Origin: Udaeobacter sp025935755
GTDB lineage: Bacteria; Verrucomicrobiota; Verrucomicrobiia; Chthoniobacterales; UBA10450
Direction: 5' to 3'
Length of the DNA: 64,000 nt
Assembly (NCBI GenBank): GCA_036278715.1
Contig: DASUKN010000004.1
Span: 1 to 64,000 of the forward strand
A program made the translations under genes and the position numbers. Positions 32,850 through 41,579 of this stretch are shown one piece after another (the stretch's first letter is position 1; each line of letters starts with the position of its first letter). The notes beneath the pieces were generated by a model. It was not told where the DNA came from, made no database searches, and saw nothing but the letters and a program-made list of their open reading frames with translations.

Positions 32850-35804
32850 ATGGAATTTCTAGGTCTTGTTATAATCGGTGTTGCCATCGCGATTCTCGTT
32901 ATGCCCGTTGTCGCGCTGGCGAAAGCAAACCGCGCAAAACGCGCCGTTGCCGATCTCGTTAGGCGAGTGACATCACTCGAACACGAGTTACGCAACCTGC
33001 GACCGCAAACGGTTTCGCCCATGCAACCGGAGGCGATGATACCTGCTCCTGCAGTGTCCAATGCAACGTCAAACCCGCCGCCAATCCCACAGGAACTTCT
33101 CGCTCCCAAAGCGCCGCAGCTCGCCAAACCAACCAGACCGCCGATCAACTGGGAGCAATTCATGGGCGCGAAATTGTTCGCGTGGATCGGCGGGTTCGCG
33201 CTTTTCCTGGGCATCGCGTTCTTCGTGAAATACTCGTTCGAACACAACTTAATTCCGCCAGAGCTGCGGATTGCGATCGGGTTTGTCGCCGGCGCCGGTC
33301 TTGTTGTCGGCGGCCTGCTTTTGAAACGAAAAGAAAACGCTGTCACTGCCCAAACGCTCTGCGCGACTGGTATCCTTGTGCTCTACGCCGTCACGTTTGC
33401 ATCTCGAGCTTACTATCACTTCGCGTTCTTCGGGCTGATCCCGACTTTCTTGTTAATGACGCTGATCACAGCAGTTGCGTTTCTGCTCTCTGTGCGGTTG
33501 AACGCGATTGTCGTCGCGGTGCTCGGGATCGCAGGCGGATTTCTTACGCCGATTTTACTCTCAACCAACCAGGATAATCCGCTTGGGCTTTTCGGTTACG
33601 TCGCGCTACTCGACATCGCTTTGCTCGCTCTGGCGCTACGGCAACGCTGGAATGCCCTGCCGATCCTCGGCGCGGCTGGAACGGTATTGATGCAATTCGC
33701 CTGGGTCGGGGCGTTCTTTGTTTCCGAGAAATATTTCGCCGGCAGCCGGGTTCTGATTTTTATGGCCGTGTTTGTTGGTTTTCAGGTCCTGTTCCTGGCC
33801 GCGGCTGCATGGGCAAAACGTTCCGGAAAAGCGAGCCGCACACTATTCGCGTGCGCGATCGGTTTCGGGGCAGTGGCGATGCTGTCGGCGTTTTACCTCC
33901 TGGATTTCCGGACAGTCGCGCATCAGCCGGCGCTTTTGTTCACGTATCTGTTCGTCATCGACCTCGGTTTGCTGGCGCTGACGTTGATCGAAAGAAAGCT
34001 CGCAATCGTACACGTCCTGGCGGGAATCGGAGCATTCATTTTTCTCGGCGCATGGACGAGCAAATACCTGGCGGCCGGTCACATTTATACCGTGCTGGCG
34101 TTTTATTTCGTTTTCGCCCTGTTCCATGCAGCGGTGCCAATCGCGTTGCAACGCCTGCACAAGATCGAGATTCCGCGCTGGACTCACATTTTTCCGGCGC
34201 TCGCCCTGGTGCTTGTGCTCATACCGATATTCCAGGTCACCGAACTTTCGTTGCTGGTCTGGCCGTTCGTTTTCATCATCGACGTTCTTGCAATCGGCTT
34301 GGCATTGGCAACTGCGACTCTGCTCCCGGTGATCGTTGTGCTCGTGCTCACGCTCATTGCGATCGGCGCCTTGCTGGTGCGAATCCCAACCGAACTCACC
34401 GGTTTGCCCACGGCGCTGGTTCTACTGGCCTGTTTTGCCATTTTCTTTTTCGTTGCAGTCGCCTGGGCGTGTCGGCGCCTGGTGGGGCCGGGAACCCGCA
34501 CGCCAAATTTGTTCGGCAACATCACCGACCCGGCAAATCTCTCGGTGCAACTTCCGGCGCTCTCGGCGACGTTGCCATTTCTGCTTCTGATCATGGTGAC
34601 GCTGCAGTTACCGCTGCCAAATCCGTCGCCCGTATTCGGTGTGGGGTTGTTGCTGGTGATTTTGCTTCTCGGGATGAGCGAAATCTTTTCGCTCGATCTA
34701 CTCCCAGGCGTCGCACTTATCTCAGTGCTCGGGCTCGAGCATGCGTGGCATTTCCAACACTTCGATCCGGCGAACGCCACGCTGCCATTGATGTGGTATG
34801 TGGGGTTTTACGCCCTGTTCACGATCTTTCCCTTCGTTTTCCATCAGCGGTTTGCCGGCAAGACCGTGCCCTGGGCCACAGCGGCACTTGCCGGTCCATT
34901 GCATTTTTATCTTATTTACCAGCTCATCCGCGCCGCGTATCCGAGCGGGGTTCCCGGCCTGGTGCCCGTCGCATTTGCGCTGCCTGCGTTACTTGGATTG
35001 TTCGTGCTGGTAAAACGCACGCCGCTTACGACTGCCGCACGCATTGCCCAACTGGCGCTCTTCGGCGGCGCGTCGCTGTTTTTCATCACTCTAATTTTCC
35101 CAATTCAGTTCGATCGCCAATGGATCACAGTCGGTTGGGCGCTCGAAGGCGCAGCACTATGCTGGCTGTTTCGCCGGGTACCTCACCCCGGGCTGCGTCT
35201 CGCCGGCGTCGGCTTGCTCGTTGTTGTATTTGTTAGGCTGGCACTCAATCCGGCGGTGCTCAGTTATCATCCGCGCGCCGCGTTCCCGATTTTTAATTGG
35301 TACCTTTACACATACGGCATCGCCACAGCTTGCCTGTTCGCTGCCGCGCGATTACTTGCCCCGCCGCGCCATCGCATGCTCGGGCACAATGTTCGGCCGT
35401 TGCTTTACACACTGGGTACCGTGCTCGCCTTTTTTACCGTAAACATCGAGATCGCTGATTATTTCAGCACGCCAGGGGTCGCGGCGTTGACGTTTCAGTT
35501 CTCGGGCAACTTCGCACGCGACATGAGCTACAGCATCGCGTGGGCGTTGTTCGCGCTTCTGCTGCTCATTGTCGGAATCCGGAAACGAACCGCGGCGACG
35601 CGTTATGCGGGCCTGGCGATGTTAGGCTTCACCATTGTGAAACTTTTCTTTCACGATCTTTCGCAGCTTGATCAACTCTATCGAATCGGCGCGTTCATCG
35701 CTGTCGCCATCATCGCCATGGTAGCGTCATTTTTGTATCAACGGTTCCTCGCGACAGCCTCGAAAAGCAATGAAACGAATACTGCGATATCACCTGCTCC
35801 ATAG
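32850..35804 (+). CDS. DUF2339 multi-pass membrane protein
   Basis: A 984-aa integral membrane protein. An N-terminal helix is followed by a cytoplasmic or periplasmic linker (RRVTSLEHELRNL, proline-rich) and the family signature NWEQFMGAKLFAWIGGFALF, LGIAFFVKYSFEHN. About 25 further helices fill the rest. DUF2339 proteins are often encoded beside DUF3999 proteins, as here, with a 35-base overlap. Function is not established; an envelope role is inferred. Confidence 0.88.
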   Translation: MEFLGLVIIGVAIAILVMPVVALAKANRAKRAVADLVRRVTSLEHELRNLRPQTVSPMQPEAMIPAPAVSNATSNPPPIPQELLAPKAPQLAKPTRPPINWEQFMGAKLFAWIGGFALFLGIAFFVKYSFEHNLIPPELRIAIGFVAGAGLVVGGLLLKRKENAVTAQTLCATGILVLYAVTFASRAYYHFAFFGLIPTFLLMTLITAVAFLLSVRLNAIVVAVLGIAGGFLTPILLSTNQDNPLGLFGYVALLDIALLALALRQRWNALPILGAAGTVLMQFAWVGAFFVSEKYFAGSRVLIFMAVFVGFQVLFLAAAAWAKRSGKASRTLFACAIGFGAVAMLSAFYLLDFRTVAHQPALLFTYLFVIDLGLLALTLIERKLAIVHVLAGIGAFIFLGAWTSKYLAAGHIYTVLAFYFVFALFHAAVPIALQRLHKIEIPRWTHIFPALALVLVLIPIFQVTELSLLVWPFVFIIDVLAIGLALATATLLPVIVVLVLTLIAIGALLVRIPTELTGLPTALVLLACFAIFFFVAVAWACRRLVGPGTRTPNLFGNITDPANLSVQLPALSATLPFLLLIMVTLQLPLPNPSPVFGVGLLLVILLLGMSEIFSLDLLPGVALISVLGLEHAWHFQHFDPANATLPLMWYVGFYALFTIFPFVFHQRFAGKTVPWATAALAGPLHFYLIYQLIRAAYPSGVPGLVPVAFALPALLGLFVLVKRTPLTTAARIAQLALFGGASLFFITLIFPIQFDRQWITVGWALEGAALCWLFRRVPHPGLRLAGVGLLVVVFVRLALNPAVLSYHPRAAFPIFNWYLYTYGIATACLFAAARLLAPPRHRMLGHNVRPLLYTLGTVLAFFTVNIEIADYFSTPGVAALTFQFSGNFARDMSYSIAWALFALLLLIVGIRKRTAATRYAGLAMLGFTIVKLFFHDLSQLDQLYRIGAFIAVAIIAMVASFLYQRFLATASKSNETNTAISPAP

Positions 35805-37773
35805 CTTCTGTGTTTTTGTCGCGCTTACGATCGTCGTGGATGGGCAGACGAATCCGCCATTCGATCCTAACGAATGGCGTGACACCCAGGCGCTGGAGGT
35901 TCCAGCCAGGGGACTCGTGCGCGTAACTGTCCCGGTGACAACATTGAATGCAGCGCAGCCCGGGCTGGAAGACCTCCGCGTCGTGGATCCGACCGGAAAC
36001 CAGGTCCCTTATCTCATCGAACGAGTGCTGCCAGACCCGGAAACAACATCACGGCCGACGGAATTTCGGAGCACCATCGAGAACGGTGCCACCCAGTTAA
36101 ATCTCAAGACAGGAACAAGCGCGCCGATTATTGGCCTAACCCTCGAGACGCCAGCTACGCAATTTATGAAAGCTGTGGACGTCGAAGGCTCCAATGACGG
36201 GAGAACCTGGACCAAACTCGCCGGGGGCGATTCACTTTTTCATCTGCCGAACGGCGCAACGAAGCCACGTGTTTCATTGCCGGAAGGCGCGTGGCAATTG
36301 CTGCGGATCACCTTTGACGAACTGGGCTCGGCGCCGGTGCCTTTCACCGGGGCGAAACTGCACAAGGCGCGTACCAATGCACCGGCCGAACCGGTCGCGA
36401 TCACAATCAAATCGCGAGACGAAATTCCCGGCACAACGAGGCTCGCCCTCGACCTTGGGGCAGCGAATCTGACGCTGGGATCTGTGCGGATCGAAAGCAA
36501 CGAACCGGTATTCACGCGCGCTGTTACCCTCGCTGTACCGGAGGTCAGCGATGAGGGCATTCGCGAGCGCGATATCACTGGCAGTGTGATTTATCGCGTA
36601 AATGTGAACGGCAAGAACGAAGCGCACCTGGAGATTCCGCTCGAATCGCAAATCCAGACGCGCGAGTTGGTGGTGCTGATTCAAAATGAAGACAGTCCGC
36701 CAATTTCGATCGACGCTGTGCGCGCCGACAGGCGGCTGGTGCGCCTGATCTTTTTTGCAAACCAACCCGGGCAGTTTTCACTTCTCAGCGGCAACGCCCA
36801 GGCTGGCGCGCCGCGTTACGATCTTTCGGCGCTGAGTGGAAAACTCAAGAACGCTGCAGCAATGGACGTTGTTCCCTCAGCGCTCGCGCCGCATCCAAAT
36901 TACAAACCGCCTGAAGCGCTCGCCGCGGTCACATTGAGCGGAGCGAAGATCGACGCGGCCAAATGGAAATTCCGAAAACTTCTACCGCTCACACAAAATG
37001 GCGTGCAACAAGTCGAGCTCGACGCGGAATTGCTGGCTCGCTCGCAACCAGACCAACGCGATATTCGCATCGTGCGGGGCGAGTATCAGCTGCCATTCAT
37101 TTTTCAGCGCACATCAGTATCGCGTCCGATCAGTTTGAACGCTGCGGCGACGAATGATCCGAAGAAGCCTGCGCTTTCGCGTTGGTCTCTAATACTCCCG
37201 CAGCCCGGCGTGCCGATCACGCGGCTGGCCTGCACGTCGTCCTCACCTCTTTTCCATCGGCAAATGCGATTGTGGGAAGAAATCACTGACGAACGTGGCG
37301 ACAAATTTGCAGCCGAACTCGGCCGCGCCACGTGGGACCAAACGCCGAACTCTGCCAAGCGCAATCTCGTTATCGAACTCAACGCACGTCCCAAAACCGA
37401 TACGTTGTTTCTGGAAACAGATAATGGCGATAACCCGCCGATCGAGTTGCGCGATTTTCGCGGCTTTTATCCGGTGACGCGTGTTGTATTCAAGGCGACG
37501 TCAGATCCAGCACAGCCGGTTTGGGTTTACTACGACAATGCCGATGCAGCGGCCGCGCATTACGATCTCACTCTCGTTGCCAGCGAGCTTCTGAAAGCGA
37601 AACGCAACACCGTGACCCCGGGTGCGGAAGAAAATCTTTCACCGAAACCCTCGCTTACCGGCCAAACATTAACCGGATCCACTCGCTACATTTTTTGGGG
37701 CGCGCTCGCGTTAGTTGTAATCGTGCTGCTCGCGATCATGTCGCGCTTCCTGCCGAAACAGCAGCAACAATGA
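35770..37773 (+). CDS. DUF3999 family exported protein
   Basis: A 667-aa protein with an N-terminal signal (SFCVFVALTIVVDG), a large beta-rich periplasmic region (ALEVPARGLVRVTVPV, LRVVDPTGNQVPYLIE, WVYYDNADAAAAHYDL) and one C-terminal membrane helix (YIFWGALALVVIVLLAIM). This matches DUF3999. Its ATG lies inside the end of the DUF2339 gene (35-base overlap), so the two are translated from one message and probably form a membrane complex. Confidence 0.85.
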   Translation: MKRILRYHLLHSFCVFVALTIVVDGQTNPPFDPNEWRDTQALEVPARGLVRVTVPVTTLNAAQPGLEDLRVVDPTGNQVPYLIERVLPDPETTSRPTEFRSTIENGATQLNLKTGTSAPIIGLTLETPATQFMKAVDVEGSNDGRTWTKLAGGDSLFHLPNGATKPRVSLPEGAWQLLRITFDELGSAPVPFTGAKLHKARTNAPAEPVAITIKSRDEIPGTTRLALDLGAANLTLGSVRIESNEPVFTRAVTLAVPEVSDEGIRERDITGSVIYRVNVNGKNEAHLEIPLESQIQTRELVVLIQNEDSPPISIDAVRADRRLVRLIFFANQPGQFSLLSGNAQAGAPRYDLSALSGKLKNAAAMDVVPSALAPHPNYKPPEALAAVTLSGAKIDAAKWKFRKLLPLTQNGVQQVELDAELLARSQPDQRDIRIVRGEYQLPFIFQRTSVSRPISLNAAATNDPKKPALSRWSLILPQPGVPITRLACTSSSPLFHRQMRLWEEITDERGDKFAAELGRATWDQTPNSAKRNLVIELNARPKTDTLFLETDNGDNPPIELRDFRGFYPVTRVVFKATSDPAQPVWVYYDNADAAAAHYDLTLVASELLKAKRNTVTPGAEENLSPKPSLTGQTLTGSTRYIFWGALALVVIVLLAIMSRFLPKQQQQ

Positions 37774-37825
37774 TCAGCGCCGTAATTGTTCTGCCTGGTT
37801 CATGTGTCTCGCGGATAACTGAAAC

Positions 37826-38743
37826 GTGAGACTAAGAATTTCTCCAACCGGTTGGAGATTGCTGGTCCTTTGCATTGCATACTTTGCTCTCATGTTCTTC
37901 GGAAATTTACCGGACCATCTGATTCTTTTTCCGACAAGGGCGTCCGTTGATGCGGCCGGCGCCGTCCCCAGAACAATTCCTTTTGCGAATGGCGAGTTGG
38001 AAATCTGGATAGCGCAATCGCGACACGCAAAGCAACGGGGCCGCGCGGATTTTTTCATTCTGCGTTTTTACGGCAACGCGGATCGCGCGGATCGCTGGCC
38101 TGCCGTGGAAACCGAGATGTGGAAGGATCGCGCAGTAGAAATCTGGGGAATGAATTATCCAGGGTTCGGCGGCAGCACGGGACCGGCGCGCTTGGCGCGG
38201 ATTGGGCCGGCGGCGATTGCGGCATTCGATGAATTGCAACGGGAGGCAACGAGCAAGAGTGCTGCTGTAGAGTCCGCTGTCCCCAGCGGATCGTCGTCGA
38301 ACCCTGCGCTGAGGACAGTGCACACTACAGCGCCGATCGTGTTATTCGGCACGAGCATTGGCGCAACAGCTGCGCTTCACGTCGCGGCACAACGTCCGAT
38401 CGCCGGGTTGATTTTGCATAATCCACCGCCGCTGCGGGAATTAATTCTCCGTCGATTTGGCTGGTGGAATCTGTGGCTCCTGGCGGGTCCAGTAGCGATG
38501 CAAATTCCACGCGATCTCGACTGCATCACAAACGCAAAGGCGACCCGTACGCCGGCAATCTTTTTGCTCGCAGAAAAAGACCAAATCGTGCCGCCCCGTT
38601 TTCAGCGACTCGTGGTTGAAGCATACGCTGGAGAAAAACGTGTGATTGAATTGCGGGGCGCCCATCACAATGATCCGATCGAAGGCACAGGGCTGTTAGA
38701 TCTAAATGATTCGCTCGATTGGGTGCTGGACCGCCAGCACTAA
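37826..38743 (+). CDS. Alpha/beta hydrolase with membrane anchor
   Basis: A 305-aa protein with GTG start. The N-terminal helix (LLVLCIAYFALMFFG) probably anchors it. Hydrolase motifs: GTSIGA (nucleophile elbow, Ser), AEKDQIVPP (acid) and RGAHHND (His), as in the ABHD/YqiA-type group. Between residues about 146 and 169 the coding sequence runs through a 68-bp inverted repeat of the TGTAGCG family (38264-38331), giving a Ser/Ala/Thr-rich insert just before the beta strand leading to the nucleophile. Confidence 0.8.
   Translation: MRLRISPTGWRLLVLCIAYFALMFFGNLPDHLILFPTRASVDAAGAVPRTIPFANGELEIWIAQSRHAKQRGRADFFILRFYGNADRADRWPAVETEMWKDRAVEIWGMNYPGFGGSTGPARLARIGPAAIAAFDELQREATSKSAAVESAVPSGSSSNPALRTVHTTAPIVLFGTSIGATAALHVAAQRPIAGLILHNPPPLRELILRRFGWWNLWLLAGPVAMQIPRDLDCITNAKATRTPAIFLLAEKDQIVPPRFQRLVVEAYAGEKRVIELRGAHHNDPIEGTGLLDLNDSLDWVLDRQH
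38264..38331. repeat. TGTAGCG-family inverted repeat inside a hydrolase gene
   Basis: Left arm GCTGTAGAGTCCGCTGTCC plus CCAGCGG, right arm CGCTGAGGACAGTGC plus ACACTACAGC. Same outline as the 3.5 kb and 55.8 kb copies. The reading frame passes through without a stop. Confidence 0.88.
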
Positions 38744-38752
38744 ATCCGCGTG

Positions 38753-38868
38753 TCATCCTGAGCGGAGTCGAAGGATCCCGCAAATTACCATGGGTCGCAC
38801 CGCGGGATTGAAAAAGCCTGGGCTGGCGGACCTCATCTCTGCTTGCAGTCTCGACTTCGCTCTGACTG
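38753..38868. repeat. Dispersed repeat, GAGCGGAGTCGAAGG family
   Basis: Begins TCATCCTGAGCGGAGTCGAA, GGATCCCGC; has a middle segment CGCGGGATTGAAAAAGCCTG; and ends TCTCGACTTCGCTCTGAC. It shares start, middle and end with 63350-63505, and arms with 26408-26475. Lies between the hydrolase and the next membrane protein. Confidence 0.78.
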
Positions 38869-38889
38869 ACGATTATGAGAGGACTCGCA

Positions 38890-39480
38890 ATGCAGAACGC
38901 CCAAAACCTGATGAGCAGTTTCGAGTTCATCGCTGCGCTCATGTCCATCATCATCGGCCTTGGTGTGACGAATTTGCTCGCGGGCGCCGGCCGCGCGTTT
39001 TATCGCCGCAAAGAAAACCCGCTTGATGAAGTCCACCTCGTCCTAACAATCGCGACGCTGCTGCTGCTGGTATTGCAATGGTGGGTGACGTTTAAATGGA
39101 ACACGGAAGTCACCTGGAGCTTTGACATGTTTTTGGTGCTGATCGTTTGGACGATCACACTTTATATGCTCACGGTTTTTCTTTACCCGCCAGACCTATC
39201 TGAAGCGGAAGAACACCAGCGGCGCTTTCAACGAAACCGTGTGGGCTACTATTCCGCCTTTATTGCGATGTGCTTGCTCGACATCGCGCAGACCGCAATC
39301 CACGGCGATCTATTTCATCCGATTTGGTACGTGCCCTTTGTCGGTCACTACGCCGTACTGGCCGCCATCGGTCTCTGTGCGCATCGACGGGGCTACGATC
39401 GTTTCTTCGCGTGGTATCTATTGTTCACGCTCCTAATTTGGTCGCTTCTGGTAAGAAGATATCTCGTGGGACACGCGTGA
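38890..39480 (+). CDS. Membrane protein, function unknown
   Basis: A 196-aa protein with about six membrane helices (FEFIAALMSIIIGLGVTNLL; LVLTIATLLLLVLQWW; MFLVLIVWTITLYMLTVF; further ones at YSAFIAMCLLDIA, HYAVLAAIGLC and the C-terminus). ATG 38890 has GAGAGG seven bases upstream and is preferred to an ATG five codons earlier. No family recognised. Confidence 0.7.
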   Translation: MQNAQNLMSSFEFIAALMSIIIGLGVTNLLAGAGRAFYRRKENPLDEVHLVLTIATLLLLVLQWWVTFKWNTEVTWSFDMFLVLIVWTITLYMLTVFLYPPDLSEAEEHQRRFQRNRVGYYSAFIAMCLLDIAQTAIHGDLFHPIWYVPFVGHYAVLAAIGLCAHRRGYDRFFAWYLLFTLLIWSLLVRRYLVGHA

Positions 39481-39510
39481 CGCCGTAGCGTCGAGGTTAG
39501 TGATGCCGTG

Positions 39511-40020
39511 CTATTCCGTCACGATGAATTGGGCATCCCACTTGGCGTTTACCGGAGTCGCTTGCGAAGCAAAAACCTGCCATGTCCCCGAATTTTTAAG
39601 CCACAATTCCTTCCACCGGAGGATGAGCCGGTAACACCTGCCCCGCCGGTGTTCAGTAATTTTTGCAAGGCCGGACGCTAAGGCAGAATTTCCAAACACG
39701 CGCACTTTGAGCTCATCATTCTGGAATGTTTTGATGTCGGCTTCATGGCTGGTTCTATCGGCAAGATACTGTTGCCGGTTCCTGCTGGTTCCGTTTGGTT
39801 CGATGAACGTGAATTCCGGCGCCACGATCTTATCCAAACTTTCGCGATCATGGTTCTGAAGCGCACGCACCCAGTCATCTTCAAGCTTGAGGATCTGTTC
39901 TTCATCCGACCGAACTTCTGCAGCGTTTCCCGATGCGGCCAGCAATACGCTCACGAACAAGCAAAGAATACAGTTCGCTTTTTTCCTGAGGTTACCAGAA
40001 GTCGTACGGTGCGTCTTCAT
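39511..40020 (-). CDS. Exported DUF4440/NTF2-like protein
   Basis: A 169-aa protein: signal peptide (ANCILCLFVSVLLAASGNA), then an NTF2-like alpha+beta barrel of the DUF4440 type (EEQILKLEDDWVRALQNHDR, ESLDKIVAPEFTFIEPNG, RWKELWLKNSGTWQVFASQA). DUF4440 proteins bind or isomerise small ligands; the substrate here is unknown. It is the last gene of the unit that starts with the 45-bp element at 40331 and the 42-aa peptide gene at 40130; a hairpin lies between peptide gene and this gene. Confidence 0.78.
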   Translation of the reverse strand: MKTHRTTSGNLRKKANCILCLFVSVLLAASGNAAEVRSDEEQILKLEDDWVRALQNHDRESLDKIVAPEFTFIEPNGTSRNRQQYLADRTSHEADIKTFQNDELKVRVFGNSALASGLAKITEHRRGRCYRLILRWKELWLKNSGTWQVFASQATPVNAKWDAQFIVTE

Positions 40021-40063
40021 GAAGCGTGGTAACAGGTGTGGCGTCCCCAAATCTTCCCATTCG

Positions 40064-40100
40064 AAAGCCGCAGCGTGGGATGAAACCACACAGCGGCTTT
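40064..40100 (-). terminator. Hairpin between the 42-aa peptide gene and the DUF4440 gene
   Basis: AAAGCCGC (40064-40071) pairs with GCGGCTTT (40093-40100), with partial inner pairing GTGGG/CCACAC. No clear T-run follows on the minus strand. It could partly end the short transcript or attenuate entry into the DUF4440 gene. Confidence 0.45.
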
Positions 40101-40129
40101 TCCTTTGAACAACGACCCGAGGGATCGGG

Positions 40130-40258
40130 CTACGGACGGCCGGGGCCGCTGTTGATTATGATAATTCCACCCTTCGGATCTTTTCTTGTTTTCAGGTCAC
40201 GGAGTTGGACTTTGCTCCTCTTCGTGGTCCTCTTTCGATTGTCCTGTTTATTTTGCAT
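40130..40258 (-). CDS. Small peptide (42 aa) of the DLK-x2-KD-x-[KR]-GG family
   Basis: ATG 40258, stop TAG at 40130-40132; AAGGA lies nine bases before the ATG. The product is basic (RKRTTKRSK near the start), contains DLKTRKDPKGG (residues 21-31) and ends IIIINSGPGRP. It lies 72 bases after a 45-bp element identical in layout to those before two other units. The shared motif with the 49- and 60-aa genes at 42.5-43.0 kb, at the same internal spacing, and the good ribosome site argue that it is real. I do not recognise a named family. The GG end of the motif recalls double-glycine leader peptides; that is inference. Confidence 0.6.
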   Translation of the reverse strand: MQNKQDNRKRTTKRSKVQLRDLKTRKDPKGGIIIINSGPGRP

Positions 40259-40330
40259 CGTTTGTCTTCCTTGTTGATCGCTTATCTGTTTTGTACTTTG
40301 GCCGTCTTTGATCTCTCACAATCACTTCTG

Positions 40331-40375
40331 GCCTTCACTGGTGTACAAGACCGGAATTCGGCGAAATCTTACAGG
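40331..40375 (-). promoter_or_regulatory. 45-bp shared promoter-like element, copy A
   Basis: Minus strand: CCTGTAAGATT, 7 bases, ATTCCGGTCTTGTACA, 3 bases, GTGAAGGC. Same order and spacing as the copies at 41464-41508 and 43023-43067. TGTAAG and GTCTTG are 16 bases apart, fitting -35/-10 boxes of an ECF sigma factor. It precedes the 42-aa peptide gene by 72 bases. Confidence 0.65.
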
Positions 40376-40510
40376 CAATTGGCCTCCCCCTTTGAATCGT
40401 TGGCTATTTCGGCGAAGCTGCCGACGATGTTCTTGGGGACGACGGCATGAATGTCGAAGGAATGTTTCGTTTCCCTTCGTCGAGGTCAGTGATGGTTATA
40501 ACGCAGGTGA

Positions 40511-41389
40511 TTACTGCTGGAATGCCTCGAACTGGCCGTGGTCTTCTGTGCCGTCGAGATTGCGAATTTGGAATTGCCCGCGAATGCACGGACTGACGCC
40601 GGCGTGGACGTGGAACGCGCCCATGATCCGCGCGTTCGCGTCATTGCCCTGCCCGATAACGAGCAGTTCATACGCAACGACGGGTTCGCTGTCATGGGTG
40701 GTCTGTTCGCCGTGCGGACTGACCGTCGCGTAACCGGCGGAGAACATGGCTGTGCTGATGCCGAGATTCGCGGCAAAGACGGTGGCCGGCGGCCGATCAA
40801 TGCAATCGCAGACAATCCGCGCAATGTGAATGATGATCGGGATTTGTTGCCCGTTAACGTCGCTGGTGCCGTTGCCTTGATAATCGCCGATCATGTCCGG
40901 GGGCGGCATGTTCGGGTCTGGCATGAAAGCGCGCAGTTGGACCACGCTGCCTTTCGGTTGGGTGCCGTCCCCGAGGGTGAGCTTGAGGTCGCCATCAAAG
41001 AGCGCGCCGCCGTCCCCAAAATCGCTAAACATGACGTGCGCGTTGGCCCTGCAACCGGTGGTGTCGTTATGGCCGGTGAAGCTGACGTTGTTGCTGGCCG
41101 AGACTGCGCCGCTGATCATGACGTTGCACGGATCCGGCGGAAGTTCTATATCAAGGGGACCGCTAAAGCTGCGGTTCTGCTGGAATTGGATGGTCAGTCG
41201 GCATGGACCGGGCGGGAGGCCTGGCGCATTGAAGAAGCCGAACCAGTCGCCGGCGACGTCTTGGACGGCTGGCAGCGCGTGAATGCTGGATGTGGTGATT
41301 GAACCGAGAGCGAGAATCAACAGACCAACACCCGCGGTGCCCGAGAAAATCGCGGAACGGCCACTGAAGTTAATCTTTGTTTTGTTCAT
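40511..41389 (-). CDS. Secreted protein, function unknown
   Basis: A 292-aa protein. ATG 41389 has AAGGAG about ten bases upstream. The signal peptide is GVGLLILALGSITTSSIHA. The mature part has two similar beta-sandwich halves: DWFGFFNAPGLPPGPCRLTI and MIGDYQGNGTSDVNGQQIPI each begin a run of strands, with cysteines that could form disulfides (PCRLTI, DPCNVM, TTGCRA, VCDCID, SPCIRG). It resembles lipocalin-like 'VAGDWxG' exported proteins but no family can be named. It is driven by the 45-bp element copy B, 74 bases upstream, so it belongs to the same putative regulon. Confidence 0.72.
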   Translation of the reverse strand: MNKTKINFSGRSAIFSGTAGVGLLILALGSITTSSIHALPAVQDVAGDWFGFFNAPGLPPGPCRLTIQFQQNRSFSGPLDIELPPDPCNVMISGAVSASNNVSFTGHNDTTGCRANAHVMFSDFGDGGALFDGDLKLTLGDGTQPKGSVVQLRAFMPDPNMPPPDMIGDYQGNGTSDVNGQQIPIIIHIARIVCDCIDRPPATVFAANLGISTAMFSAGYATVSPHGEQTTHDSEPVVAYELLVIGQGNDANARIMGAFHVHAGVSPCIRGQFQIRNLDGTEDHGQFEAFQQ

Positions 41390-41463
41390 ATTTCTTAATC
41401 TCCTTTTCTTTTTGTTGGCCTTCCGTCCTTTCCTAGGCCGTCGTAGCCTCGCGAAGTCGGGTG

Positions 41464-41508
41464 GCCTTCACTCATGTACAAGACCGGAATGCGGGCGAAT
41501 CTTACAGG
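41464..41508 (-). promoter_or_regulatory. 45-bp shared promoter-like element, copy B
   Basis: CCTGTAAGATT, CGCCCGC, ATTCCGGTCTTGTACA, TGA, GTGAAGGC on the minus strand. Differs from copies A and C mainly in the 7-base and 3-base gaps, as expected if only the boxes are under selection. Precedes the 292-aa secreted protein. Confidence 0.65.
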
Positions 41509-41579
41509 GAAAGTGACTTTGCTGCGTTGCAGCGTTGCCTACTTTGCTGAGGTCGCGTCGCGATCAATTCCGAAGAGTC

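Noticed and set aside
33809..35236. A 475-codon plus-strand frame overlapping the DUF2339 gene
   Set aside because: Shadow frame: Arg/Ala/His-rich, without domain pattern, while the other frame shows DUF2339 helices.
40538..41302. A 254-codon plus-strand frame opposite the secreted 292-aa protein
   Set aside because: The minus-strand gene has a signal peptide, an SD site and an upstream 45-bp element; the plus-strand frame has none.
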